From Amphritea japonica ATCC BAA-1530 (lineage in GTDB: Bacteria; Pseudomonadota; Gammaproteobacteria; Pseudomonadales; Balneatricaceae): a stretch of DNA of 64,000 nt. A program made the translations under genes and the position numbers. The stretch spans positions 806,001 to 870,000 of the forward strand of contig NZ_AP014545.1 in assembly GCF_016592435.1 (NCBI RefSeq), written 5' to 3'. The notes under the pieces were generated by a model. That model was not told the DNA's origin, searched no databases, and was given only the letters and a program-made list of their open reading frames with translations. Of this stretch, positions 26,852 through 35,954 are shown piece by piece (position 1 is the stretch's first letter; each line of letters starts with the position of its first letter).

Positions 26852-27536
26852 ACGTACCTTTTTCGTTGCAGGCACTGATACCGATGTGGGTAAAACCGTG
26901 GTGTCAGCAGGGTTACTGGAAGCCGCAAACCAGCGCGGCTTATCGACCATTGCCCACAAACCGGTTGCAGCGGGTTGTGAGCAGACGCCTGATGGATTAC
27001 GTAATAGCGATGCCTTGTTGTTGCAGCAAACGTCATCGATTACGTTGTCCTATGAGCAGGTTAATCCGATCGCACTGGAACCCGCTATTGCGCCTCATAT
27101 TGCGGCAACTCAAATTGGCCGCCGACTGGATGCTGATCGGATGGCTGCCCTATGTCGGGGTGTGATGATGCAACCGGCTGACTTTATGATAATTGAAGGT
27201 GCGGGTGGATGGCGTGTCCCGCTGAATAGTCGTCAAACACTGGCGGATCTGCCAAAGCTATTGCGAACCCCGGTTATTCTGGTGGTGGGAATGAAGCTGG
27301 GGTGTATCAGTCATACGTTGTTGACGGTCGAAGCGATTGTAAAAGATGGTTTGCGATTAGCTGGGTGGGTGGCGAACCGGGCAGATGCTGACATGAGTTG
27401 TTACGACGAGAATCTGGAAACCCTCAAATCGATGCTTTCAGCACCCTTATTGGCTGAAATTCCCCATATTGAGGACTGTTCTGCTGTAAGTGTGGCCAAA
27501 TACATTGATTTGGAGCCGCTTCTCAGTGGTCAATAA
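26844..27536 (+). CDS. bioD: Dethiobiotin synthetase
   Basis: A 230-residue ATP-dependent carboxylase that closes the ureido ring of dethiobiotin. The P-loop is FFVAGTDTDVGKTVVSAGLL (residues 5-24), the DAPA-site Lys is in AHKPVAAGCEQT, and the Mg/ATP loop is FMIIEGAGGWRVPLN. The final KLGCISHTLLTVEAI and WVANRAD are standard. It is the last biotin gene; no clear terminator follows before the next small gene, 140 bases on. Confidence 0.95.
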   Translation: MAKRTFFVAGTDTDVGKTVVSAGLLEAANQRGLSTIAHKPVAAGCEQTPDGLRNSDALLLQQTSSITLSYEQVNPIALEPAIAPHIAATQIGRRLDADRMAALCRGVMMQPADFMIIEGAGGWRVPLNSRQTLADLPKLLRTPVILVVGMKLGCISHTLLTVEAIVKDGLRLAGWVANRADADMSCYDENLETLKSMLSAPLLAEIPHIEDCSAVSVAKYIDLEPLLSGQ

Positions 27537-27676
27537 ATGAACTGTTTTGCTGTTTGCGCTATAATAGTCCCTAATAAGTTTTGTCTCTAAGTTCATATTG
27601 TTGAGTGTCTGAGGCCTGAATTTTAGGTCGGTTTAAGAAAAACTACAGGCAATCAAGTAAGCAGTAGGTGTGTTTT

Positions 27677-27922
27677 ATGAATGTTACATCAGCATTAAAT
27701 ACAGGTGTTTTGGGCATCAATCGGGGACTCGATGGTGTACAGAAAGCGGCGTCTGATATAGCCGGAGCAGGTAAAACTGATACACCTGAAGAAGGCACCG
27801 GTAAAGACCTGAATCAGGCCTTAGGTGAACTCGCCGTTGAAAAGAATGCCGTTGCGGCATCCACTAAAGTGGTGCAGTCTGCGGATGCTACTTTGGGTAC
27901 ACTAATTGATATTCGTGCTTAG
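27677..27922 (+). CDS. Small protein with flagellar rod/hook-like ends
   Basis: An 81-residue protein starting MNVTSALNTGVLGINRGLDG. Its N-terminus (small hydrophobic with Asn/Gly turns) and C-terminus (AASTKVVQSADATLGTLIDI) resemble the coiled ends of axial flagellar proteins, with a Gly/Thr-rich linker between. No D1-D3 domain is present, so it is not a full structural rod protein. Start 27677 is chosen over a GTG nine bases earlier. It is 67 bases upstream of a putative metalloprotease gene and probably cotranscribed with it. Function unknown. Confidence 0.65.
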   Translation: MNVTSALNTGVLGINRGLDGVQKAASDIAGAGKTDTPEEGTGKDLNQALGELAVEKNAVAASTKVVQSADATLGTLIDIRA

Positions 27923-27989
27923 GGTACGGCTTTATCAGATTATTATTTCCAGATAAGGAGTCGGAAGTAATGTAAAGGAGGTGAGAGTG

Positions 27990-28838
27990 ATGCAGTTACA
28001 GATAACTGCCAATGCGCTTACTCTGAATACAAATGAGTCACTTAATACTGCCGGCCGGAATCAACCTGCGGTATCAGGCACGGTATTACCTTCTTCATTA
28101 TCCTCTTCTGAAGTGCTTCAAGCTTCTCCCGTAACAAAACCGGTACCCCCCTCTGGTGCTGGTGCATCCATAGACCCCTATACAGAAGAGCAACAGCTCA
28201 GTCGCGATCAGCGTAGTGAGTCGAGAAAATCATCCGAAACAGATCCTCAGAGCGAAGAACAGCAGCTGATACGTGAACTGGCTGCTCGTGATCAGGAAGT
28301 ACGGCAACATGAACTTAGTCATGCGGCTGCAGGTGGCCAGTATGCCGGGGCGCCTTCCTTTGAGTATGAGCGAGGGCCCGACGGCAGGCTCTATGCTGTT
28401 GGTGGCGAAGTTAGTATAGATACCTCCCCGATACCTAATGATCCTGAAGCAACTTTGGAAAAAGCAGAAGTTATTCTAAGAGCGGCACTGGCTGTTGCTG
28501 ATCCCTCACCACAAGATCGGGCGATCGCTGCCCGTGCTGCAGCGATGGCTTCTGAAGCCCGTGCTGAGCTTGCACAACAAAATCAGGAGTCGCAAGAGAA
28601 TGCCGGAACACAACGAGAAGCTGATCAGTTGCGAGAATCCCGTCGTACTGAAGAGCTGCAAAATCGTATAAAAGATCAGCAGGAACAAAGCGATTCTCAA
28701 TCGGAAAAGCTTCAGGATTTCAATAGACAGCTGGAAGCAGTGAATGAGCAGTTTGCCGAGATAAATCAGAAGTTGATTGATGCAGGTGTGTTTAAAAAGC
28801 TCTTCGCCGAAGGCTTTATTTTTGATGAAACTGTTTAA
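27990..28838 (+). CDS. Putative metalloprotease, CJM1_0395/SprA-related family
   Basis: A 282-residue protein. The N-terminal 90 residues are Ser/Pro/Gln-rich and probably disordered. The core (about 90-190) contains the zinc-protease motif HELSH in DQEVRQHELSHAAAGGQYAG, then FEYERGPDGRLYAVGGEVSID, and an Ala-rich helix. A Gln/Glu-rich coiled-coil follows (about 190-265). This matches a family annotated as putative metalloprotease in many proteobacteria, whose substrate is unknown. The start is 27990, eight bases after AGGAGG. A GTG at 27981 lies inside that box. Confidence 0.75.
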   Translation: MQLQITANALTLNTNESLNTAGRNQPAVSGTVLPSSLSSSEVLQASPVTKPVPPSGAGASIDPYTEEQQLSRDQRSESRKSSETDPQSEEQQLIRELAARDQEVRQHELSHAAAGGQYAGAPSFEYERGPDGRLYAVGGEVSIDTSPIPNDPEATLEKAEVILRAALAVADPSPQDRAIAARAAAMASEARAELAQQNQESQENAGTQREADQLRESRRTEELQNRIKDQQEQSDSQSEKLQDFNRQLEAVNEQFAEINQKLIDAGVFKKLFAEGFIFDETV

Positions 28839-28852
28839 AGGCAACTCTTCAT

Positions 28853-28889
28853 ACCTTTCTGCTATCAATCGTTAGCAAAGGTTTTTTTT
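28853..28889 (+). terminator. Terminator after the HELSH-protein gene
   Basis: ACCTTT..GCTA pairs with TAGC-AAAGGT (a two-base bulge on one side), followed by eight Ts. Confidence 0.82.
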
Positions 28890-29020
28890 ACTTCCCTTCG
28901 TTCATCTTCATTTTCTGATACCTGAATTTATCGACGTAATAGGTTCTATGGACTATAAAATTAGTTCGGGCTTGTTCAAAAGCGGATTAAAACTTAGCGA
29001 TTGTGAATCGGGAAATTCTT

Positions 29021-29629
29021 ATGACAAAGATTAAGGTCACTTACTTTGATATGAATGGCGGACGTGGAGAGCCTATCCGTCTGATTCTGCATTATATGGA
29101 ACAGAAGTTCGAGGATCACCGCTTCTCATTCAATGAGTTCGCTGAAGTGCGCAAGAAAACTCCTTTTGGTCAGGTCCCTGTTGTTGATATTGATGGCGAG
29201 CAAATTACCCAATGTAATGCTTTGGGTCGCTATTTCGGAAAGCAGGCTGGGCTCTATCCGGACGATACTTATCAAGCGTTGCTATGTGATGAGGTTATGG
29301 ATGCCATCGAAGATGTTAGTCATAAGTTAGGTGGAACACTGGGCCTGGATGGTGATGCATTGAAAAATGCGCGAGATCAATTAGTCGCGGGACCAGTCAC
29401 CTGGACGCTTAAATGGCTGGATGAGCGCTTAGCAAAACAGGGTGGTGAATACTTTGCGGATAACCGTTTAACCATCGCAGATCTGAAGGTCTTGGTTTTT
29501 GTCCAGTGGCTGTGCTCGGGCATGCTTGATCATATACCCACAGCATTGGTGCATGATATAACCCCCGACCTGTTAGCTCACCAGGAAAGGGTGGAAGGCG
29601 ATCCTAAAATCAAGTCGTATTATCAATAG
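29021..29629 (+). CDS. Glutathione S-transferase (sigma-like)
   Basis: A 202-residue GST. The thioredoxin-like N-domain starts KVTYFDMNGGRGEPIRLIL, the sigma/alpha-type pattern with the catalytic Tyr near residue 7. The glutathione site FGQVPVVDIDGEQITQCNAL (in part VPVVDIDG plus Gln/Ser-like QC) follows. The helical C-domain (about 80-200) has WTLKWLDERLAKQGGEYFADNRLTIADLKVL. The start at 29021 replaces a slightly longer frame. It conjugates glutathione to electrophiles; substrate unknown. It stands alone. Confidence 0.88.
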   Translation: MTKIKVTYFDMNGGRGEPIRLILHYMEQKFEDHRFSFNEFAEVRKKTPFGQVPVVDIDGEQITQCNALGRYFGKQAGLYPDDTYQALLCDEVMDAIEDVSHKLGGTLGLDGDALKNARDQLVAGPVTWTLKWLDERLAKQGGEYFADNRLTIADLKVLVFVQWLCSGMLDHIPTALVHDITPDLLAHQERVEGDPKIKSYYQ

Positions 29630-29993
29630 AAAGCGGCTTCTCCGTTGGTGGATCTATATTTGTGGGTTGATTATGTGTTGATGTTACAAGGTTGAAGCGC
29701 GTCGTTTTCAGGTACTAACTTCAATCTTTATCATTAGCTTATCTATGCCTATTCATTTTTTAGATTCTGTATCTGTCTTTACATGTGAGATCGTTTTAAT
29801 CTTTTAACCTTACTCTTATCATCAGAATTGAGTTCTATCTTCACAGGTTGCCCGATGAGGTTGTTAGTAGATGTTGAAAGCTCGGTCTATAGCTAAATCA
29901 GCAGGTGTTTTGGGCCGTGAAAAAGAGTTCTGTTTTCGTGGAATGATATAGCGGTTTACTATTTTTATTGATTTCTAGTAGGAGACGATACAT
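29630..29993. other. Gene-free, AT-rich spacer
   Basis: No coding frame, tRNA, clear terminator or repeat was recognised in these 364 bases. The last 20 hold the Shine-Dalgarno (GGAG at 29981-29984) of the next gene. Confidence 0.5.
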
Positions 29994-30872
29994 TTGGATA
30001 ATACTCGCGGTAGCATCTTTATGGTGCTGGCAATGGCAGCTTTTGCTATAGAGGATATGTTCATTAAAGCAGCGGCAGAGAGTATGGCTATAGGACTGAT
30101 ATTGATGCTGTTCGGTGCTGGTGGAATGCTGGTTTTTATTCTGCTGACATTGCAAAAAGGTGAGTCTGTTTTTCATCCAGCCATATTATCAAAACCTTTA
30201 TTAATTCGGTCAGTTTGCGAGATAGTGGGTCGTCTTTTTTTTGCTCTGGCGATTACCCTGACGCCTCTATCCAGTGCCTCGGCTATTCTACAGGCAACGC
30301 CTCTTGTTGTTGTATTGGGTGCCGCATTGATCTTCAGAGAAAAAGTAGGAGGGGTACGCTGGTTAGCTATTCTGACTGGTTTTTTCGGTGTGCTGATGAT
30401 TATACGTCCCGGGCTGGATAGTTTTAATCCGGCCTCGTTGTTTGCGGTGATTGGAATGCTGGGTTTTGCAGGCCGTGATCTGGCGACCCGTGCAGCTCCT
30501 CCGGTACTTTCCAATGTGCAGTTGGGTATTTATGGTTTTTTTATTCTGATAGTCAGTGGTCTGATATTGCAACTTTATTATAACGAGCCGATTTCTATCA
30601 ACACCCCGGCGGGTGTGCAGATTCTTGCGGCGGTTATTTTTGGTGTAGCAGCCTATAACTGCCTGACGATAGCGATGCGCAGTGGTGATGTTTCGGTTGT
30701 GGCGCCATTTCGCTATACCCGGTTACTGTTTGCCCTTGTATTAGGTATTGTAATATTTGCTGAGCGCCCGGATATGATGACTCTGTCTGGTGGGTTTATT
30801 ATTGTTCTTAGCGGTGGTTTTATCTTGTTACAAAGCCGCAAGATCAATGTTCTGAAAGTGCGGGCGGAATAA
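29994..30872 (+). CDS. DMT/EamA-family inner-membrane transporter
   Basis: A 292-residue ten-span EamA transporter made of two repeated halves (about 5-138 and 150-285). The first spans are SIFMVLAMAAFAIEDMFIKA, and the repeat edge LTPLSSASAILQATPLVVVLG is typical of the drug/metabolite family. I use a TTG start at 29994 because GGAG lies ten bases upstream and it retains MDNTRGS. The next ATG (30021) would remove part of the first span. Direction and substrate are unknown. It is monocistronic. Confidence 0.85.
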   Translation: MDNTRGSIFMVLAMAAFAIEDMFIKAAAESMAIGLILMLFGAGGMLVFILLTLQKGESVFHPAILSKPLLIRSVCEIVGRLFFALAITLTPLSSASAILQATPLVVVLGAALIFREKVGGVRWLAILTGFFGVLMIIRPGLDSFNPASLFAVIGMLGFAGRDLATRAAPPVLSNVQLGIYGFFILIVSGLILQLYYNEPISINTPAGVQILAAVIFGVAAYNCLTIAMRSGDVSVVAPFRYTRLLFALVLGIVIFAERPDMMTLSGGFIIVLSGGFILLQSRKINVLKVRAE

Positions 30873-31041
30873 GCGGTTGATATTAAGTTCAGGCTTGTTG
30901 ATCAGGCTTTGGCTGTTATTAGTTTAGGCGCCCGGTGGTTCAGATATATTGAGGCTGTTTTCTAAGCATGTTAAAAAAATTGTTTTCATGAGAATGCTGT
31001 AGGATGCAGTATTTCATTTTCTGGATTCTAAAAACTCCACC

Positions 31042-31665
31042 ATGACTACTTCTAAAAGAAAAGCAGAGGTTGTTCTGTTTGACCTTGGTAATGTTGTTGT
31101 TGAGCTGGGTGCCGGCCCGTTGCCAGCGCACTGGTTGAGTGCCGGCCAGTCTTTCGATTTGAAACAATGGTTTCATTCTGATGTGGCTTTAGCATTTGAA
31201 CGGGGTGAATTGTCTGCTCTTGAACTGGCTGAATATTTGCAACGCGATCTGAATCTGGATGTCTCGCCTGAACTGGTCGTGGCAGAGTTTAGAAAATGGC
31301 CCTTACGAATCTACCCGCAATTGCCTGCGCTATTGATTAAATTACGACAATGCTATCAGCTTGCTGTTCTAAGCAATACTAATGAACTTCATTACCCTCG
31401 CTTGTTTAATGAGTTCGATCTGGATAAGTATTTTGATAAAGAACTAGTTTTTGCCTCCCACCTGATTCGTCTGGCTAAGCCAGATCCTGAAGCTTTTATT
31501 TATGTGCTGGATCAACTTCAGGCAGAGCCTGAACAGGTTCTGTTTCTGGATGATATGAAAGAGAATGTAGTAACTGCCCGTAGTCTGGGCATGAAGGCTC
31601 AGCAACTCAAAGGAGGCGAGGAGGTAGCGGCTTACCTGAATAGTCTGATATCGAATCAGGATTAA
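31042..31665 (+). CDS. HAD-superfamily hydrolase (YihX-like)
   Basis: A 207-residue haloacid-dehalogenase-type phosphatase. Motif I is VVLFDLGNVVVELG (the nucleophilic Asp, with Gly in the second position as in YihX-type enzymes). A helical cap follows, then motif II LAVLSNTNELH, motif III Lys in RLAKPDPEAF, and motif IV LFLDDMKENVVTAR. Such proteins dephosphorylate sugar phosphates or nucleotides. No partner gene indicates which. It lies 155 bases upstream of cysI. Confidence 0.85.
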   Translation: MTTSKRKAEVVLFDLGNVVVELGAGPLPAHWLSAGQSFDLKQWFHSDVALAFERGELSALELAEYLQRDLNLDVSPELVVAEFRKWPLRIYPQLPALLIKLRQCYQLAVLSNTNELHYPRLFNEFDLDKYFDKELVFASHLIRLAKPDPEAFIYVLDQLQAEPEQVLFLDDMKENVVTARSLGMKAQQLKGGEEVAAYLNSLISNQD

Positions 31666-31775
31666 GTTTAAGCAGGAAGTGTGTCGATTCAACGTTCTTA
31701 TCTGTTTGAGTTATATTTGCCTAAATCTGTACTTATAGATAATTAATTTTTTGTATCTGTGATCCTAAATGAACC

Positions 31776-31815
31776 CTCTCTAGACTGTATCTAATCAGTA
31801 TTAGAGAGATTTTTT
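31776..31815 (+). terminator. Terminator or attenuator just before cysI
   Basis: CTCTCTA (31776-31782) pairs with TAGAGAG (31802-31808), with CTG / CAG inside. Six Ts follow, ending five bases before the cysI start. It may end the HAD transcript, or regulate readthrough into cysI. No Shine-Dalgarno is visible between the T run and the ATG. Confidence 0.65.
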
Positions 31816-31820
31816 GTAGT

Positions 31821-33485
31821 ATGTATCAATATGATGAAGTCGACTATCAGGTTGTCAGAGGCCGGGTCTCACAGTTTAAGAATCAGATAGAGCGCTATCA
31901 GAGTGGTTTGATCAGTGAAGAGGCGTTTCTGCCTCTGCGGTTACAAAATGGTCTCTATATTCAAAAGCATGCGCCTATGCTTCGGGTCGCCGTTCCCTAC
32001 GGAATGCTTTCTTCCATTCAGCTGCGAATGTTGGCCCGGATCTGTCGGGAGTTTGATCGTGATTATTGCCACATTACGACAAGGCAGAATATTCAGTTTA
32101 ACTGGGTTGAGTTAGCAGATGTGCCAGAAATACTAGACCGGCTGGCCAGTGTTGAAATGCATGCGATTCAAACCAGCGGTAATTGTATTCGCAATACCAC
32201 CTCAGATCCGTTGGCTGGTGTTGTGCATGGGGAGGTCTCAGACCCTCGCCCCTATTGTGAAATCATACGTCAGTGGTCTACATTGCATCCTGAATTTGCT
32301 TATTTGCCGCGAAAATTCAAAATTGCAGTTATTGGTGCCGAAGAAGATCGCGCGTCTATTCGGCTGCATGATATTGGGCTGCAGTTAATCAAATCTGATG
32401 CAGGGGATATCGGTTTTAAAGTCTGGGCAGGTGGCGGCCTGGGGCGCACTCCGATGTTGGGTCGCCTGATCAGAGCGTTTTTACCTCAAGAGCAACTGCT
32501 GGGCTTTTTGAAAGCGATTATCCGGGTTTATAACCGCTATGGACGTCGCGATAATAAGTATAAAGCCCGAATCAAAATTCTGGTGGCAAACCTGGGGGTT
32601 GAAGAGTTCTCTCGTCAGGTTGAACAGGAATTTGATCGAAATGAGGGAGTAGATAGGTTACTCACTCAGGAAGAGATAAGTTATGCCCAGTCGTTCTTTA
32701 CCGCACCAGATTATGAGTCGGCTACGGAGGTTACAGATAAAAGCCGCATAATCGATGCAGATCTATATTCTGAATATGCTCGTTGGCTGGAACGCAATGT
32801 GCGGTCGCATAAAATTGAAGGTTATCGAATAGTGACGTTATCCCTGAAATATCAGGGGACTGCGCCGGGTGATATTTCAACTCAGCAGTTAGAGCAGTTA
32901 GCAGATCTGGCCGAACAGTACTCCTTCGCCGAAATTCGCACCACTCAGCAGCAGAATATTATTCTTACCGATGTTAAAAGCACGGACCTTTATAGTCTCT
33001 GGTTGGCGCTTCGTCAGCTCAAGCTTGATACGCCGACAGTTGGGACGCTTAGCGATACGGTATGCTGTCCTGGTGCTGATTTTTGTAACTTAGCTAATGC
33101 GCGATCTTTAACGGTAAATGCTGCGATTCAGCAACGCTTCAACGACCTCAACCAGCTGTATGAACTGGGTGATCTGAGTCTGCGGATATCCGGTTGCATT
33201 AACGCCTGCGCACATCATCATATAGCCAATATTGGCATTCTTGGCGTCGATAAAAATGGTCAGGAGTATTATCAGATTACCCTGGGTGGAATGAGCGGAA
33301 AGGTAAATGCCATAGGTAAAGTGCTGGGGCCCTCGTTGCCCATGGAAAAGGTTGTTCCCGCGATAGGAAAAATTATCGGGGTATATATTGCAAACCGATC
33401 CACCCCGTCTGAATCCTTCAGTGCTGTATATCTGCGTATTGGAAAATCCCTGTTCAAGGAGTCTGTCTATGCAGCAAATAATTAG
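31821..33485 (+). CDS. cysI: Sulfite (nitrite) reductase hemoprotein
   Basis: A 554-residue siroheme/[4Fe-4S] reductase, here of the single-polypeptide type that reduces sulfite to sulfide for cysteine synthesis. The two half-domains show ICREFDRDYCHITTRQNIQF and later the cluster ligands CPGADFC (CX5C, about residue 415) and SGCINACAHHHIANIG (CX3C, about residue 460). The start MYQYDEVDYQVV is the usual one. It is coupled to the DUF934 gene, a standard partner in Pseudomonas relatives. Confidence 0.93.
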   Translation: MYQYDEVDYQVVRGRVSQFKNQIERYQSGLISEEAFLPLRLQNGLYIQKHAPMLRVAVPYGMLSSIQLRMLARICREFDRDYCHITTRQNIQFNWVELADVPEILDRLASVEMHAIQTSGNCIRNTTSDPLAGVVHGEVSDPRPYCEIIRQWSTLHPEFAYLPRKFKIAVIGAEEDRASIRLHDIGLQLIKSDAGDIGFKVWAGGGLGRTPMLGRLIRAFLPQEQLLGFLKAIIRVYNRYGRRDNKYKARIKILVANLGVEEFSRQVEQEFDRNEGVDRLLTQEEISYAQSFFTAPDYESATEVTDKSRIIDADLYSEYARWLERNVRSHKIEGYRIVTLSLKYQGTAPGDISTQQLEQLADLAEQYSFAEIRTTQQQNIILTDVKSTDLYSLWLALRQLKLDTPTVGTLSDTVCCPGADFCNLANARSLTVNAAIQQRFNDLNQLYELGDLSLRISGCINACAHHHIANIGILGVDKNGQEYYQITLGGMSGKVNAIGKVLGPSLPMEKVVPAIGKIIGVYIANRSTPSESFSAVYLRIGKSLFKESVYAANN

Positions 33486-34050
33486 AGATAACCGGATACA
33501 GGAAGACAGAGCTATCTTAGTTGGCTGGCCTGTAAACGATAAGCCGGATGATAACCTGAAGGCTGGAGATAATAGGGCTGTATCAGAGCCTGTATTAGAA
33601 ATGAACTCTGAGTTTAAACCAGAGCCGGGCTATCGTTATATTTTGCCCGTTGAGTGTTGGTTGAAAGCTGCGCCGGAGTTCAGAGACTATGCAGAAGTGC
33701 CCGGTGTCTGGATAAGCGGAAGTGCTGATTTAGAGGTTTTGCATGAGGTCTTTATACTGACCGACCTTGTCGCTGTGGCGTTTGATAGCTTTGTGGATGG
33801 ATCGGGCTTTTCGACCGCATCACTGATCCGGGAAAAGTTTAATTTTCATGGGGAGTTGCGTGCATTCGGCTCTGTGCTACCGGATCAGATAGCCTACCTG
33901 TTACGTTGTGGCTTCAATTCTGTTGCATTCTCACAGATAGAAGACCTTAAACAGGCTGCGAAACAGTTGCTGCTGTCAAGCCACTCTTATCAGGGCAGTG
34001 TGACTCAACCCAGAACGCCATTCTCAGAACGAATTACTAGGTCGAAGTAG
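33469..34050 (+). CDS. DUF934 protein, sulfite reductase partner
   Basis: A 193-residue DUF934 protein. The core is YILPVECWLKAAPEF, GVWISGSADLEVL, LVAVAFDSFVDGSGFSTASL and ELRAFGSVLPDQIAYLLRCGFNSVAF, matching the family that almost always follows cysI. It is thought to supply electrons or assist reduction of sulfite. About 25 residues in the N-terminal third form a less conserved acidic stretch. The start at 33469 follows AAGGAG and overlaps the cysI stop by 17 bases. A longer frame inside cysI is ignored. Confidence 0.87.
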   Translation: MQQIIRDNRIQEDRAILVGWPVNDKPDDNLKAGDNRAVSEPVLEMNSEFKPEPGYRYILPVECWLKAAPEFRDYAEVPGVWISGSADLEVLHEVFILTDLVAVAFDSFVDGSGFSTASLIREKFNFHGELRAFGSVLPDQIAYLLRCGFNSVAFSQIEDLKQAAKQLLLSSHSYQGSVTQPRTPFSERITRSK

Positions 34051-34059
34051 AGCAGGTTG

Positions 34060-34929
34060 ATGCAGATTCATGAATATAGCACCGCTATTACCGATGCCGA
34101 GCGGAGTGAGATTCTGTTTAATGGTGATCTGATTGTGTTTAAACAGCTATCAGTGTTATCTGAATTAAATAGTCAGGTAGATGCCCTAGTAAATGAAGGC
34201 TTAAGTGCAAAGTATTTGGTCACCTCAGATCAGATATCAGGTCAGGTGACGGGCAGGGAGAGCGGCAATAAATACCTGCAGCGGATACAGCAAAGCTTTT
34301 CTGAGAATCCTCAATTCGCCAGATTCTTTTGTCTGGCGTTGCGCCAGTGCGGGGTAGAGCTCAACCTTAGCTACGCTGATAAACTGTTTTTGCGTTCAGT
34401 CCCTCCAAGAGAGAGTGAACAACCGGATAGTCCTATGTTCAGAGGGAGTATCAAACCTCACCGGGATACCTGGGGGAGCAACATTCAACAGCAGATAAAC
34501 TGGTGGAGTCCGGTATATCCGGTTACTGAACAGAGCGCGATAGTGTTCTATCCGGACTACTGGGATAGAGCCGTGGCGAATAGCACTGATCGCTGGTCGT
34601 TTGAGGCTTTTTGTACTGCAAGAGATCAAGCGGGGGAGGACGGTTCCATCGATTACCCATATGCGCCACAAGTATTGGAGCCGATAGAAACCACCCGAGA
34701 ACAGATTGTCGTTGTAGAACCCGGTGATCTGCTCTGCTTTTCAAGTGCGCACCTCCATGCCAGTGTACCTAATAGCTCAGGTCAGACACGTTACAGTTAC
34801 GAGCTGAGAACCTTTAATCTTGATGATATTGCGCGGACACACATGCCGATTAATGTTGATAATGCGGCAACTGAACCGCATTACAATTGGTTCCAACGAT
34901 TGAGTGATCAGTCACGGCTTGCTATTTAA
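34060..34929 (+). CDS. Phytanoyl-CoA dioxygenase-like 2OG-Fe(II) oxygenase
   Basis: A 289-residue protein. The iron-binding HxD is in IKPHRDTWGSN (His134, Asp136), and the distal His and 2OG arginine are in SAHLHASVPNSSGQTRYSYELR-type sequence (His233, Arg244). This is the jelly-roll of PhyH-like non-heme iron oxygenases. It starts at the ATG at 34060, 9 bases after the DUF934 stop, so it belongs to the same operon. A dioxygenase behind a sulfite reductase could release sulfite from an organosulfonate, as taurine dioxygenase does, but that is inference. Its substrate is unknown. Confidence 0.8.
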   Translation: MQIHEYSTAITDAERSEILFNGDLIVFKQLSVLSELNSQVDALVNEGLSAKYLVTSDQISGQVTGRESGNKYLQRIQQSFSENPQFARFFCLALRQCGVELNLSYADKLFLRSVPPRESEQPDSPMFRGSIKPHRDTWGSNIQQQINWWSPVYPVTEQSAIVFYPDYWDRAVANSTDRWSFEAFCTARDQAGEDGSIDYPYAPQVLEPIETTREQIVVVEPGDLLCFSSAHLHASVPNSSGQTRYSYELRTFNLDDIARTHMPINVDNAATEPHYNWFQRLSDQSRLAI

Positions 34930-34962
34930 TGAATGCTTGCTTGTTGAACATTTAGAAGTTCC

Positions 34963-35886
34963 TCACTCTGAATAGAACTGCGCATTCAACTCTTCTAACT
35001 GCTGGGTAACCAGCTCAGTAAAACTGCTGGCTAGTACGGATGCCGGGCGATGTGCTGGTGTCAGAACTGATACCGACAGAATAACTTCGGGTATAAAGGG
35101 TCTGAATACTAATCTTGCCCGGTCATCAAAACGTTGTAGATAGCCGCTGGCCGTCATTGGGTCACAGATGCAGTAGCAGAGGTTTTCTTCTACCAGCTTT
35201 AACGCGGGCTGGAATGTCAGTAGCTCAAAGCGCTGATTCAATGTTGCTCCCTGACTTCTAAATGCTTTCAGAGCGGACTGATAGTTCGGGTGTCCCTCCT
35301 GGAGTGTTGCCAGTGGCAGGTTGTCCAGATCTTTCGGAGTGATTACGGCTTTGTTGGCTAAGGGGTCATTGATGGGAAGGGCGCAAACACACTTAAGATC
35401 AAAGGTCAGCGCTGATAGCGCCCGGTTAGGTGGTGGTGTTTCTGCCAGGCCGATATCGTATTGCTGAGAAGCAACCCACTCCTCAATCACAGAAGAGTCC
35501 CGCATCATCATCGATACATTTACCCGGGGCTTATCCCTTACAAATTCTGCAATCAGGCGTGGCATCAAATAGTTAGAGGCTGCGGGCATACAGGCGATCT
35601 TCAGGCGGCCAAGCTCCAGTCCGGCAATCTCCTTCATGGTACGGGCTGTTTTATTCAGTCGTTCCAGTATCTGCTCTGATTCTTCCAGAAAGTAATGGGC
35701 TTCTGGCTTACGGATCAAACGACCTCGCTGCCGTTCGAATAACTCAACTCCCAGTTCATCTTCCAGGGTGGCGACCATATTACTGACCGCCGGTTGGGTT
35801 CGTTGCAGGGTACGTGCCGCCTCTGAAATTGAGCCAGTACGCATGACTTCACGAAAACATTGCAGCTGTCGAACGGTGATATTCAT
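34963..35886 (-). CDS. LysR-type regulator of the TRAP/dehydrogenase locus
   Basis: A 307-residue LysR regulator. The helix-turn-helix is LQCFREVMRTGSISEAARTL plus RTQPAVSNMVATLEDELG (residues 7-45). The effector-binding domain runs from about residue 90 to the C-terminus. The ATG at 35886 (MNITVRQLQCF) is chosen over a TTG 21 bases upstream. It converges with the dioxygenase gene and is divergent from dctQ across 231 bases holding a LysR-type operator. It probably controls the TRAP transporter and dehydrogenase operon in response to its substrate. Confidence 0.9.
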   Translation of the reverse strand: MNITVRQLQCFREVMRTGSISEAARTLQRTQPAVSNMVATLEDELGVELFERQRGRLIRKPEAHYFLEESEQILERLNKTARTMKEIAGLELGRLKIACMPAASNYLMPRLIAEFVRDKPRVNVSMMMRDSSVIEEWVASQQYDIGLAETPPPNRALSALTFDLKCVCALPINDPLANKAVITPKDLDNLPLATLQEGHPNYQSALKAFRSQGATLNQRFELLTFQPALKLVEENLCYCICDPMTASGYLQRFDDRARLVFRPFIPEVILSVSVLTPAHRPASVLASSFTELVTQQLEELNAQFYSE

Positions 35887-35954
35887 TTTGTTACTGTTAA
35901 CCCTCAATTTTGTCGGATTTGTAACTCATTGTTACTCATATGTTTTATGACTAA

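Noticed and set aside
31042-31665. DxG instead of DxD in the HAD motif as loss of function
   Set aside because: Gly in the second position is normal for YihX-type HAD proteins.
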